64,000 nucleotides of DNA from Lates calcarifer (taxonomy: Eukaryota; Chordata; Actinopteri; Centropomidae). This document shows, piece after piece, positions 51,781 to 64,000 of this stretch; within the stretch, counting starts at the first letter, position 1, and every line of letters begins with the position of its first letter. Both the position numbers and the translations under genes were made by a program. A model generated the notes under the pieces. That model was not told the DNA's origin, ran no database searches, and worked only from the letters and a program-made list of their open reading frames with translations. The stretch is taken from assembly GCF_001640805.2 (NCBI RefSeq), contig NC_066856.1, forward strand, positions 17,103,616 to 17,167,615, in the 5' to 3' direction.

Positions 51781-54627
51781 TAAATTCCATTGAATTTAAG
51801 GTTTGCACAGTTTATTGAATTAGGGCTGGATTTGAATGTGTGCACCGCCAAAGCTGCAAAAAGGTAACTTGGTTGTTGTTGTTGCATTTTCTCAGCTGTG
51901 GAAAAGGATGGAGAATGGAATACTGGACATACTTGGCCTTCATGGCGAATTTATCAAACATCTTTTATACTTTTGCACCTGGGACAGCCGTGCCCGGAGG
52001 CATTGTGTTTTCAGGTTGTCCATCCATCCCGTTGTTGTGCATATGATATCTCAGTAACAGAAGGGGAGATTATGACCATATTTACAGTCACGAGGTGGTA
52101 TTTCAAGTTGTTGTCTAATGCGTAATAGGCAAGTGTTTGCCAACATGTCAGGCTAAAAACTTCTATCAGGCTTAAGTATGTCAAGGCTTTGATGAACTCA
52201 GTGCATCTTAAAAGTGATTTGATAGAGAACTCTCAAGTCCTATTATCAATGCACAGAGAGCTTCATATTGACTTACACTGGACTATTAAAGTCCACTTTA
52301 CTGTTTCCTGACCAATCAAAATCAAGCAGCGCAGTGTATAACAGTCAAAGACGTGAATACAGAGTAAAGCGAGTTAAACTGAGGATAATCTGTGAAAAAG
52401 AAGTGACCATCACCAGTATTTTCAATGCAGAAGAGCAGATGTACTGTAGCATGAACAAAGCCAAAAAAAAGGAAATGTTATGATGACAACACAAAACTAC
52501 ACAGCCAATCTGTTCCAACACCTCAAGTTGCATGAGGAATACATAGTGACCAAGCACAAATAATACAGTTCAAGTGCCTCCTCCTCTGAATCAGCCTGCA
52601 TGATTCAGTTGTTATACTGAGAATATCACTACTAATGATATATTTCTGCTTTTAGCTTCATAACAAATGACAGAAATAGGTGTAAATGTGTATCACACTG
52701 CAATTCAACCAGCAAATGTAACATTTACCGAAATGATCAGTGCTGTTTGTTCTTCCATCATCTTCTTTCACACCATCTGTCCCTACTGTGTCATTGTAAA
52801 GCTGTGTTTCTGTACATTGTGTGTGTGTGTATGTTAGTGCACCCTTGGCATCTGACATTCCACTCAATGATTTAATCCATATGCTTCAATAGTTACCCAA
52901 TTACCTGTAACCACAACCCTCATTTTTCTTTTTTTCTGATCAATGACTGCGTGTGGATGCTGCTATTGTTACAATTCATCGCCACCAATTTCAAACGCTT
53001 GTTTTTTAATAGCAGGGCTGTGACAGTATAAACACTGACTGCGCCACAGGAGCCAATGAGAGAAAATTATATACTTTATTTCATATCAAGGTAAAACAGC
53101 GACTGGATCCAGCCTCACATGTCTCAGTGTGGCAGTGAGGAGAATGATCACAGCTCTTGAGATGTGAGGAGTATGTACAGCTGAAGGATTAATGAGGTGG
53201 ATTTTGTCTTCTCTCGTGCCCAACGAAGCTGTCTCCTCCAATCACGGGATCTAAGATGGCTCCTAGAAACAGGCGCAGCTGTTAAATCTAGTCTCGAATC
53301 CTGAAATTGCAAAGCCTCCCCCTCTGTGATTGCTTATAATTAGAACACTGAAAACCCACATTTATTATATTAGTGACAGGGAGATGCCATTCCTCTGGAT
53401 CTCAGATGATGAGCTCAATAATTGTGAGCCTGATTTCAGTGTTTGTTTTAGCTACAGGCCCCCATATGTGCTTAAGGATGAGGCATCTCTCATGTGGCTG
53501 ATTTGTTGCCGTTACGAGCTGTGACCCACAGAAGTTGTAAACAAATCGATCACGCTTGAATGAGCTTTGGCGAACATTGCAAACTGTGTTAGTACTGTAC
53601 TCATCTGGAAGCTAACATCTGTTCTTCAGTGATTAGAGGCATAGTTTTGGCAGAAACAGAGAGATCATTATGATTGGTAAAAATTAATTGTGCTTTTTTA
53701 CCTGTTAGAAAATAATCCCCAAACCTGAGAGTGTTAATTCAAAGTGATGCACAAAGAAATGAGACGGACTGTGACAATAAAGGAGCTTTGTAATAATCTA
53801 TACATACAGCAGCCGCCACCGCCATGACAACAAGACTTGTCATTAGAAAACAGTCCCCTCTTTTATCTCCTCCTTTTTTGTGCTGTTGACAGTGCCATCC
53901 TTGATCTTGAGGTATTTTTAGTGTATCATTAGATACAGCTGACAAAGGGGTGAGAAAAACGGGAGGAAGAGGGAGAGAAGAATCCATCAGCTGATTATTT
54001 TGTCTTCGTTAGTGTGTCATTTTTACTAGACCTGCTGCTCTACCAACCTGCATGCTTTCAGGGCTGTCTGTAGGATTTGCAATAATGGCCTCCATAGTTG
54101 TGGGCTGAGATTGAATTTTTTTTAAAACCTAATTTAGCCCAGTTTTATGTTTTCACTACCCCGGGCTGTCTCCACCTATCAATCAATTCCATGGAGACAG
54201 ACTCAATATAACCTCAAGAATCCTTAATGATCATGCATTAGGATATTTTTACCAAGAAAAATTGCTTCCTCATGTCTTGTCCAACAGGATTAGCTTAAAT
54301 ATATACTGTACTTAATAGCATTATGTGCTCTTTATCTGCTGCTCACAGAGGGTGCAGAGATTGTGATCCCTACCTGTGCAGCCCATGGATCATCATTTTA
54401 AGGGATAATTTTGGTTTAGTACAACTTGGAATGTGTTATTTTAATAGTTTTGGCCATCATTCTTATCAGTAATAGGATTGTACTCACCAAACTTATTGCT
54501 GACATCTGAGAATGAGGCAACATCACTGACGTCAGATGAGGCAAGAAACACCAGCAGAGAGATGATATGACAGACCCCTAGATCAGCCAGTCTTGTTTAT
54601 AACTGAAAGCGAACAATACATTTGTTA

Positions 54628-54684
54628 CTAGAGCTCGACCTCTGTACTAGTATCAAAGAATTTAAAAGGTACCCAGCCCTACAA
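54628..54684 (-). repeat. fragment of a TAGGGCTGGGTA-type repeat
   Basis: Ends 'aaaaggtacccagccctac'. The reverse complement starts TAGGGCTGGGTACC, a terminus common to a fish interspersed repeat. The body is too diverged to delimit well. Confidence 0.45.
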
Positions 54685-56822
54685 ATGGGAGTTTACAATA
54701 CACATTTTTGGACCTGGGCCCTTGTTTTGTTTATCCTTTTGTGAAAAAGGATAGGATACCTACAGAGACAGACCTTTTCATTTCACACTAAGACCCTTTT
54801 TGTTCAACCAGAAATATTGGCTTATATCGCTACCAGACTCCATCAACAAAAACTGCAATTCTACAGAATAATGTACAGAGCAGAACACGGGAGCTGCTAG
54901 AATACCACTGCCTCAATCAATTAGTTTGTTAGTTCTTAAAAGTATTATATGAGTTGGTCAAACTCTTTGACAGCCTTGGTGTTTCCAGCTAACTAACATT
55001 TTTAATTTCATTATTTTCCCTAAATGCGTAGTCAAGTTTCTCTTTTGTTCTGTTTATCTGTTTATCTAAAATCATTGTAGATATCTATTTAGCTAATAGC
55101 TGTAGTAGCAGATAGTGGTGGTAGTAGTGGTACTTTCATGAATTTGGTAGCACTGTATAAACTGCATGTCTGGATCAGTATTCTGATCATGTTTTGAAGC
55201 TATCGCTATAAATCTCCCTGGTTAGGTAATTGCACAGTTAGCAGACGCAGCTGAAATCTCACATATGCCTCTTTTCTTACCACTCCATCTGAATCAAACA
55301 GACACAGCATCAACATCATTCTCGCACCACCAAGGTGAAGTCAGCCCTGTGGGACACAACGCAGGCGCTCCGAGCAGCTGCTTGCCATTGTAATGGCCAC
55401 ATTCCTCTTGTTTGCCTCTCCTGGAAGCTCTTGGAAGCCTCTTGTCTTGCTGATGTTTGTTAAATATGGTGAAGGGGGAGCCATTTGTGAAGCGGTCGAC
55501 CAGTTGGGACTACCTATAAGTGTTATCGCCGTGACTTTGAGAGGGACTTGTGACTGTGATTTAGATAAGAGTGACGCATAGTGATGTTTGTTATGTCAGT
55601 GTGTGTGTACACTCATGCGTGCACGTCGGAGAATTACTGTGTTCCTGAATGATGCACAGCCTCTCATCTTTAATGTTTATAAAGCAATCACTTTGGAGAA
55701 GATTAGCCAGTTGTCTCACTCCCTTATTGACTTTTCATAGCTCTGCTCCCATGGTACAACATGAGTAATGATGCGAATGTCATTTGTTTCTGGAGTTCTG
55801 CAATGGGTCTTTTTCTTACCAATGAGACATATCAAATTAGCCAGTGTTCGTTTCGTGTCACAGACAATCAGTCTTTGTAAAATGGTAACATTATATGAAG
55901 CAGCAGGTGTAAATATCCCCCTCTGAGATGGCCCGCTTTTTATGACTGATGTTTAATCTGAGAGGATGTTTTGGCATAAACTCAAATTTCGCCATCTTTT
56001 TCAACCTCCAGAAAGCAGCACATGTGGTGCAACTACTCATTCTTTGACAGAAACGGGCTGTCACAATATACTGATGTTGTTGAGCATTTTAATACCCAGG
56101 GAGGAGCAGGGAAAACGCATCTGATGGAGAACTTAAGAGCAGACGCAGGCTTTAGAATTATATGGTTGCTTCAGGATGTCTCATGACAAATTCAGCAGTC
56201 TCTTAGCTCCTTAGCTGCTAACATCAAGCCAGAATCTGAGGAGTTGGATGTCATCTTTGATCCAAGTTTTAAGCAACAAAAATCAGGGGGTGGGGGCAGT
56301 GGTGGGGTGGGGAGAAACAGCTATTTCAGTCATTTTTGTCCAACTTAAAAAATCTTGCTAAAATTAGATTACTCCTTTCTTCCAGTGACACAGAGAAAAT
56401 CTTACTTGCTTTCATGATTCTTGTCTTGATTACTGTACTACGAATAGAGAGGCAATGACACAGCTTTTGACCAGAATTTCAAGTAGGGACCAAATTGCCC
56501 TCACTTTGGCTCCCTCACATTCAGTTTTAAAACCAAATGTAACATTTTACTAATGAATTATAAAGATAAAATCAGACCTTTATACCATAATCTTTGGCAA
56601 GCCACAACTCAGCCTCAAGAACTCAAGCAAGGTCTCTGTGGTGACAAGGTCACTTCTAAACAGAAAACATTACTTTCAGGGCTTTCTCTGGTAAGACCTT
56701 GAGGTTTTGAGTTGGCTATAGTAGGTTTAAAAATTTAAATCACAGCTTAAAATCTAGTTGTAGAAAAATCCATCAACTAGCTACTGACTCTTCACTAAGC
56801 CCCATAGTTACCAGGTTTGAAT

Positions 56823-56880
56823 TCTAGGGCTGGGTATTGAACAGCAGTCTTTAAGTACCAAAGCTTGATTTGTACTATTG
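56823..56880 (+). repeat. fragment of a TAGGGCTGGGTA-type repeat
   Basis: Starts 'ctagggctgggtattgaac' and continues 'ctttaagtaccaaagc', the same terminal motif as at 54684 in the opposite orientation. Only about 60 bases can be followed. Confidence 0.5.
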
Positions 56881-58110
56881 CTTAACTTATTCTTTGATCA
56901 ATCCAAATTAATTAAAATAACATTTTCCTCCCATTTCCTCCAAGGTAGCACAATCTGACAGACTAATGAGAACACTGACTGATAGGAAGATTTTCATCTT
57001 GGTATCATTTTTGGCTATATTGCATTTACATAGCCCTACTATGTAAATGTGCGTATTTGTCAGTATAGCAGCAGCAGCAGTAGTGGTAGTATTAGTAGCA
57101 TTGCCATGCATTTAGCAGTCTTTTACAGCCTGCTTAGTTTAGTCCCATAGCACAGTCCCAAATAAGAGCAGCAAGCAAATTGTCTTGAAAAGCACCAATT
57201 GTGCTGTGTGTTTCTGCCTGCAGAGAGGAGAGAAGACAGAGGTAGTGTTAATTAAAAACACGAGTACAACACACACCCACACACAGACGCTAACACAAGG
57301 AAAAACAGACATATGCTTGCATATGAACACCAACAAGCAAACACACACTGGTGGTAGCTGTGTTTTGTCCTATTTTCAGCAGCTGCAACTAATGCTAATT
57401 ACTTTATTTAGAGTCTTTGTGATATTCTTGTGGTTTAGCAGGCAGAATCGTCTGTATTTAAGTATGGCTGATACAGTAAGTATATGATGGCATTATTTCT
57501 GTAGTAGCTACCACTGTATGTTAAGACAGACACCTTTCTACTGCAGCTGAATAGCCAGCTGGCATTTCTACAGTCCACAGCCCTATAATGCCTACTGCAC
57601 ATGGCATTCACATCCAATCCGTGAAATAGACTTACAGTCCTCTGAATTCACTTTAGCTGTCTTATCACTGAGAATTCATGGCTTAGCTGTGTTTGTGTAG
57701 CACAGCAGAAAAACTGTGAGCATCCCCTCACAGCAAGAGTCCTGCTGGGTAATTTTGTTACAGAGATTCTACAAATACATTACAGTCATTTTTCACATGG
57801 AAATATTATGTTCTTGTAGAGACTGTGACTCAAATGTTTGTATGATTTGATTTGGAAATTATGAACAATTATTATGACTAACTAAAAGACTGAAATATGT
57901 GACCAGTGGAGTAAATCCTCTGAGAGGTTGTGTGATATATAATAGCCTTCCAAACATGAGAGCTCAATCACTGCTTTGATGTTTATTGTCACTATTATTG
58001 TTGTAATTGTTATTGTATGGCCGCTGGCCACCCTAATGATCTCAATTATCATGAGCTGGGGCAGGTCTTTTCAAGTTCAGTGGTTGGTTTGCAAGCACCA
58101 AAAAAAAAAG

Positions 58111-58142
58111 CACACACACACACACACACCACACACACACAC
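58111..58142. repeat. (CA)n microsatellite
   Basis: A CA run interrupted by one CC, preceded by ten A residues and followed by further CA-rich sequence to about 58175. Confidence 0.93.
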
Positions 58143-61100
58143 CATGACTACACTAACACACACAAACACCAGGGATTGAGAAAGCTAGTGTGTGTTAGGA
58201 CTGTGGATGGCCATTTAAGCAGTTACAGAGGTTGTGGATTTATGAGGAGTATATATCTGAACAGCTGGCAGACACTGATGAAATGATCGTCACCTCAGAG
58301 GCAGTGAGTGAAATCAGTGACACAGTGACTTAAGGATTAATTGCAAATTGAGGTAACAGGTTGTGAAAAGTGCAAGGGTTTATGGAAGTTTATGGGGGGT
58401 TTCTGAGAAAACTTGCGTGTTCCCTTAGGAGTCATCTTGGTAAGGAATGTGGAGTTGGATGAATAGTGGGTGAGTTTTTAGGACAGAGGCAATATATTTT
58501 TAGGGATATGGTGCTGATTTTATGCAGCATGTTATTATCTTAATACTGGTATCATTTTTATTGCGTGCCTTTGATCATAGAGCATTTTAGTCCAAATGAA
58601 CAAAATGATGCTAAACATAAGGTTTATATTATCAACGGTGCAGGGATTCCAAGTGTTAGTTCTCAGTCTTTGTTGATCTGTACACACATCCAGGGTCCTG
58701 GGCCTGCATGTAACCATTACGTTATCATGGCATATTTAAAAGTTGTTCCTGTTCGATGCTTCTTTAATGCACCTGTGTTACTGGGGCATGCATTTTTTTA
58801 CTCAGTAAATCTTAGCACAGTTCGTCATTGTTACATCCCTACCTTGTGCAGCTCCTTTTGCTGTGTCCTTGGATTTTGGTGCTGACTTGCTGGCTGCCTG
58901 TGTTATTTAGAGTACACCTTTTGAAGTGGCGATAATCATGGAATCTGTTGTCCGTTGTTTGTTTAAATTCATGGACGTTTTTCAAAGTTTTCAGGGTGTA
59001 TAAGGTAAAATGAGAAGGGTGCAGTTCTTTGAACATAGTGCTGACTTCATGGAGGTGTGTCAGTGGTGTCTAAGGTTAGAACTTTGCTTGGGCCCTAGTA
59101 CCTAAAGTTATGCAAGTTCCATATAAACCAAATAATGAGAAAGAAAAAATCTATATTATTTGTGTTTCAGAATAGAAGTATGTGTGTGAAACCAAAGTGT
59201 TTTTTCCAGCCTTAATGATGAATTCAAAAGCAAAAGAGGCAGTGACTAATGAAGCCAGCAGGCAGCGCTGATTGGCATTCTTGATAAGCATAAATGACTT
59301 CAACTGTGAAAACTGGCCAGCAGCAGGTTGGCAGTAGCCCAGGGTGGTTTCATATTTTGTCAGCAGGTTCATACTTGAGGTTTTTGCTCGTTTGTGCGCT
59401 CTGCCATTCATTTGTTAGCATGCTCATTTATCAAGTCAGTCAGAAATAGAATTCAAACTCCATGGTGCTGCCAGTACAGTGTTGCAACAGTAGAGAAAAA
59501 AATGTGGAAAATAATGTGGAATTCCCTTTCAAGAGCCATACACAAATGAAACTAAATTACTAGAAATATAAGGGGGGTGATTTTTAATTAAAACTCCTAT
59601 TGAATTTTTTATGAACCTATTTTTCACAGCACATCTAAGCCAATGGGTGGCAAAGATTTAAGACTGTATTACTGCATCGGAAAATTCATTTTATTTAGTC
59701 TCTGACAGACACCATAATTCTCCCCCAGTAGCTTGTGTCACTTTTATCAGACCAGTCATCTTCTGCAGCCTTGGGCATGGACAAATGACCTGGAACCGAC
59801 AAGAAAAATCCCATTTCATCCAGAACTTAACACTGTAACCCCAGTTCACCTCGTGGCTAATAATATAGCTCACAGAAACTACTTCTTTCAATTGCCTGAG
59901 TGTGTTTTGTAATCACATGGTGATATATTACATGAAGGTTAGGGTCATTTAAGTAGTATTTCCATGCATTTCTGTGATGCTCAAATTATTTCTCTCTCTG
60001 TTTCTGCCACTTTTATGGTCAAGGTAAGAGGACATTTTTAAGTAATCTGCTCCATCAGTCTGCATTTTAAGCTTGATGGCTGCTTACTGTTAAGGTGAAT
60101 CACATTATGTGTGAAAAAAAAAGAAAAAAAATCCTAAGAAGGCATTTTCTTCTTACTAATCCAACTAATCAGCCTGGTAATGTTTTATTCTAGCATGATA
60201 TATTTGTTGAGGACTTTCTCACAGCTCTCTTGGAGTGTTTCAACCCTCTCGACAAGCACAAAACATACTCAGGAGATCACTGAATGCAATGAATATACAG
60301 TAGTTGTGCCTCCAAGAGAGGGTCAGGTGGGACCAGATCTGAAGGACTACAATGAGCAAAAAATCTTACTCTTATTGATTACAGTGCAGAAGAAGGTAAC
60401 TTCACTTCAACAGACCAGAGTCCATTTTCCTTTAAGTAGTAACAACTAGACTTTCTGCACAGTTCTGTCTTTCTAATTAAGCTGCCATATAGCACATGAG
60501 GCAAAAAGCGTTTTTAGCATTAATGAAGCCTGCTACAGTTCAATGAAGCCGTTGAGTGGTGCAGCAAGTGGTTTTTCTGCCTTTTTTTGCCCTGAGTTCT
60601 GCCTCTGAGGTTACATACAGGCTGTGCGACGTTACTGTGTAGGTTATTGGGGGGGCAGCTGAAGCAGCCTGAAAGGAAAACCTGCAGACATTAATCAGGG
60701 CTGAAAAAAAGATACTGCAATCTAGAAAATAATTTCATCTGTATTTTTATTTAATGTTAATAATGTTTGAGAAGTATGCTTTTCTGGAAGCAAAAAATAA
60801 GAACATAAGTTCAGCACAGATATATCAGAAAGTTATCAGGCACCTGAAACAGTGATTTTGAAGTAAGGTTACAATACAGGCTCTACAGTGTTGTTGTTTT
60901 TCATTGGCCAGTATGCTTGCAACTTAGGCTTTCACTTGTTCCCAGATCCCAGCACCTACTTTGGGAGTAGAGTGACTGATTAAACTGATGCTCAAAACCC
61001 TGAAGATAGGACCAAAGTTTCTGGCAATTTCTATTGTAAATGACATGTTCTAATAATAAGCCCATGGGAGATGAATTGTACAAACTCAAAATGTAGCACT

Positions 61101-62599
61101 GGTCCTTCTCTCTCACTTCCTCTGTCTTACTCGAGTGTGTCTCCCTGTATCTCTGCCTCCCACTCTCCCCACTTCCTGGCGCTCCCTGTGCCTCCCTGGA
61201 GTGAGGCTGGGTTAGGGCTGTGCCCAGGGCAGCAGGCTATATTAATAAGACATACTGCTGTGGAAAGGTATAGATCAGAGGAGAAAACAGCGCTCTGGGC
61301 TAATGCACAGCAAATGAAGGTAGAGGGGAAGGAGAAAGAAAGGGAGGGAGGAACCCAGAAAGAGATAGATTGAGGGGAAGACATAATGCCTAGGGTACTG
61401 TGAAAGAATGGATGGCTCGATGCCTATGAAAGAGCAGAAAACAAAGAGTTGGATATGTGAAGGGGGGATGATAAGGTCTAAAATGATGAACTCAGCAGGA
61501 GGGCTTATATAAAGGGCAGTGATGGGAAGGATTTGAGTGATCCACGGTGTCTTAGGGAGCGCGGATGAAGGAGAAGATCAGCAACTCGGTGAGGAATAAA
61601 GATGAAAAAGGTACCTTAAAGAGATGCAGTTTAAAATGAAGCCTGAGTATGAAAACAGAGTAAGTCATGAAGCAAAATAACGTCCAGTCAATCTCTCTGA
61701 CCACTGATTTATCACCATATTCTCTTTCTTCTTACCCATTCAGGCCCCATCGTCTGCAATTACCATTTTATATATATAAGAGTAGACCGTTTATCAAGAT
61801 GCCAAATGGAGTCAAACTGAAATAATGGGTCATGCTGAAAAAAGCAGTACTCATTTATTTATCATCATGATTTCCATGAAGGAGTCCATTTTATACCCTT
61901 GTTAGTATGCCAATGGTTTTTAACAAGGAGACAAAAGCTGTTGAGGGGGCGTTTGGCTATGCCAATCTAAAAATGTCTGAAACTGCTCTCCCAAGCACGT
62001 TCTGAATTAAAGCCATTGTGATGGTAATTTCGTCACCCCTAATGGACAATTAGATATGCTAGCAGATAGAGAGCACTCTGCATAACAGTCTCTGGGTTCT
62101 AATTACTTCACCAAATGGTGTGGTTGCTCGTGCGCCTATGGATCACTAAGGCAATAAGACAGAGGAGCACAGATAGATTGAAGGTGAAAGGGGGCAGTTG
62201 CTGTATTAAACCTATCCTTCCCTGATAAAGGTCTGATGGATGAGGAGCTGTGTGAACTTTCATACGTCTGTCAAATAATGGCTCCCTTCAAGGGTTTCCT
62301 CCAGTGGCCTGAACTCACTGTGTTTGTGCTGAAAGCTTTTGTATTCAGGAGTATTGGAAGCTGAGTCTTTTCTCTAACACTGACCTAGGTCAGATCACTT
62401 AGAGCACTTTAATCCTACTTGAAAGTTGAAAAATTCTCTTTCAAAATTTTGATTTATTTGGGACAACTGTTGCTGGACATTGTGTGAAGGACCACAGAGG
62501 TCTATGAGCCCTTAAAAACCCACATTCTCAATCAGCTTCTTGTTGTGAGTGACAGTTTCCTGCCTGGCTTAGGACACTTCCTTCCTTATTTCACGAGAG

Positions 62600-64000
62600 A
62601 CTTTTTTTCCTCTGAGCTCTCAGTGGGTGGAGCTCCGGTGATATCACAGTTGTTTGTCTGCGTCTGACACAAGCGAAATGCAGCTGGTAGGCAGCTGGTA
62701 AGTGATTATCCAGATGAGAAGCGGTTCACGAAATGCCTTCTTTTTTTTAAGGCTGCTTAAATCAATCAAACTGAGTGCCAAAAGTTGTTTTTCTTAACAT
62801 GGCTTAATGGCTTGCAGTCCTCACACATGGCTGGGAGGAGACAAGTTGGATAATGCTAATGTATGGGGACCACTTCATGAAGGTAATGTAACTTTTATGG
62901 CTATGTTTAGCTAGCTGTTTCCTTACGCTACTTTCTGTCATTAAAGATATAGTTTTGTCTTTGCTGTGTTGGAGTTTGTACCTATGTAATTTCACAACAA
63001 TATCTACATGTTGCAGGAAGCTTCAGCAACACCTCTAATGACTGCAGGCTGTCAGGTAAAAAAAAACAGCTTTCTATACATAAGAAAAGTGAATTAAATA
63101 CAAAGTCAGACGAAACAATCCTCTTCAATCTGTTGTGAACATGTTACTTTCACTGTCACTTTTAGTGCCTACACTGCAAAGACTGTGAGACGGGGGTTCT
63201 GCCTTTTCAACGATGAAGATAATGTTACATCAGACAGGAGACATGCCTACTATTTCCACATCCAGGTACAGCTTCTGACTTCATTTTGGATGCTGACTTT
63301 TTATGGACTTATATTGACATTTTTGTTGAGAGAATTTTGCCTGATATGGATGGGGGTGATGTTATTCCCAAACTTGAGAATTTTCTTCAGAAACCGTAAT
63401 TTCCAGAAGTGTTGAATGCAAGTTACAAGAAAAAAATACATTTCCATCCACTGCTCTTCTGTGAACATCAGAAGCTGGTGCTTCTTCTATCCTCCTTCCT
63501 ACCCAGAAAGCCTTTCTGTTTTTATTTGACACAGTTGCAGCTTCATATTATTGTTATTTCTGATTTTTCTACATAGGGCTCAAACCAGCAAATCACAGAG
63601 ACAAGAGACAGACACAGATTTATGGAAGGTCAGTGTATGTTTATTTTAATTACTTATAACTGATCTGCCTCAGTCATTATCTCAGCTATAGTTTGATGGT
63701 TTAAAACCCATTCTTTATTTTTTTATTCTTTGGCCAACAATTTAAAATGTAATCTACATTTGCCATATTTCTATCACAAAGATAGAAAAGCAGTTTTTAC
63801 CTTATGTAATTCTGTGATTAGACCACACATTGGTTTCTTTGTGGATTTACTGTGTTTCTATTTTGATGGTTTTAAAGTTGCTGAGGTTTGTTTCTTTTTT
63901 TCTTTTTTTGTCACAGGACTCAAACCAGCAAATACTTCTCAGCTCTTAAAGGAGAAACAGACATGAAAACATTTACAGGTCAGTGTTAATTTATTCTTTT
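62600..64000 (+). other. run of exon-like segments at the right edge, unproven
   Basis: Within this part of dpp6 intron 3 several short segments are bounded by good splice signals. One ends CAGCTG|GTAAGT at 62697. Others are 63017-63055 (ttgcag/GTAAAA), 63166-63265 (cttttag/GTACAG), 63577-63628 (ctacatag/GTCAGT) and 63917-63978 (gtcacag/GTCAGT). The last two begin alike (GGCTCAAACC... / GACTCAAACC...). Joined, they give no long open frame, so if transcribed they would suit a non-coding RNA or a decayed gene better than a protein. Chance splice-like motifs remain a fair explanation. Confidence 0.2.

Noticed and set aside
55393..55581. 62-codon + frame in a moderately CpG-containing segment, considered as dpp6 exon 4
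   Set aside because: The translation bears no resemblance to the DPP6 propeller start and lacks a matching phase-1 acceptor.
58100..58175. Spaced CA-rich repeats, considered as a repeat array
   Set aside because: A simple-sequence microsatellite; units are dinucleotide with no spacers, so not CRISPR-like.

Overview
The window looks like vertebrate, most probably teleost fish, nuclear DNA. It is AT-rich, dominated by non-coding sequence, full of CA/GT and AT microsatellites, and littered with decayed dispersed repeats of types I recognise from fish genomes: a Tc1-like element, TAGGGCTG-type MITEs and a GGAT-tailed retroelement end. The only protein-coding gene I can support is one locus on the + strand, read through three small exons with canonical splice signals. 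Their translation identifies dpp6 (dipeptidyl-peptidase-like protein 6, DPPX), an enzymatically inactive type II membrane protein of the DPP4 family that serves as an auxiliary subunit of Kv4 potassium channels.

Layout. Positions 1-11,536 are upstream of the short-isoform first exon; they may be intergenic or an intron of longer dpp6 isoforms, and no exon was recognised there. About 11,540-11,930 is a CpG-richer promoter/5' UTR segment with a TC tract and a 30-codon upstream ORF. Exon 1 (11,931-11,987) encodes the cytoplasmic N-terminus typical of the DPP6-S isoform (MTTAKE...). Intron 1 is about 30.2 kb. Exon 2 (42,193-42,307) encodes the juxtamembrane segment and the whole transmembrane helix. 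Intron 2 is about 9.4 kb. Exon 3 (51,677-51,775) encodes the start of the extracellular stalk. Intron 3 runs to the right edge at least; I did not find exon 4, so most of the protein lies beyond the window.

The rest is intronic or upstream DNA with repeats: four copies (one partial) of a TTAA-bounded MITE-like family, three pieces of a widespread modular fish repeat, two TAGGGCTG-type MITE copies (one apparently split by an insertion), a broken Tc1/mariner transposase, and a tandem 73-bp duplication. There are also several clear hairpins, including a 23-bp arm inverted repeat at 46,969-47,022. Most open reading frames of 60-146 codons in the window behave like chance frames.

I see no operon, CRISPR array, tRNA/rRNA gene, or convincing novel multi-gene system. 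The items most worth checking are the 46,969-47,022 hairpin, a run of exon-like segments at 62,600-63,978 with a duplicated exon-like cassette, a coding-looking antisense frame at 38,314-38,697, and two CpG-rich patches flanking exon 2.
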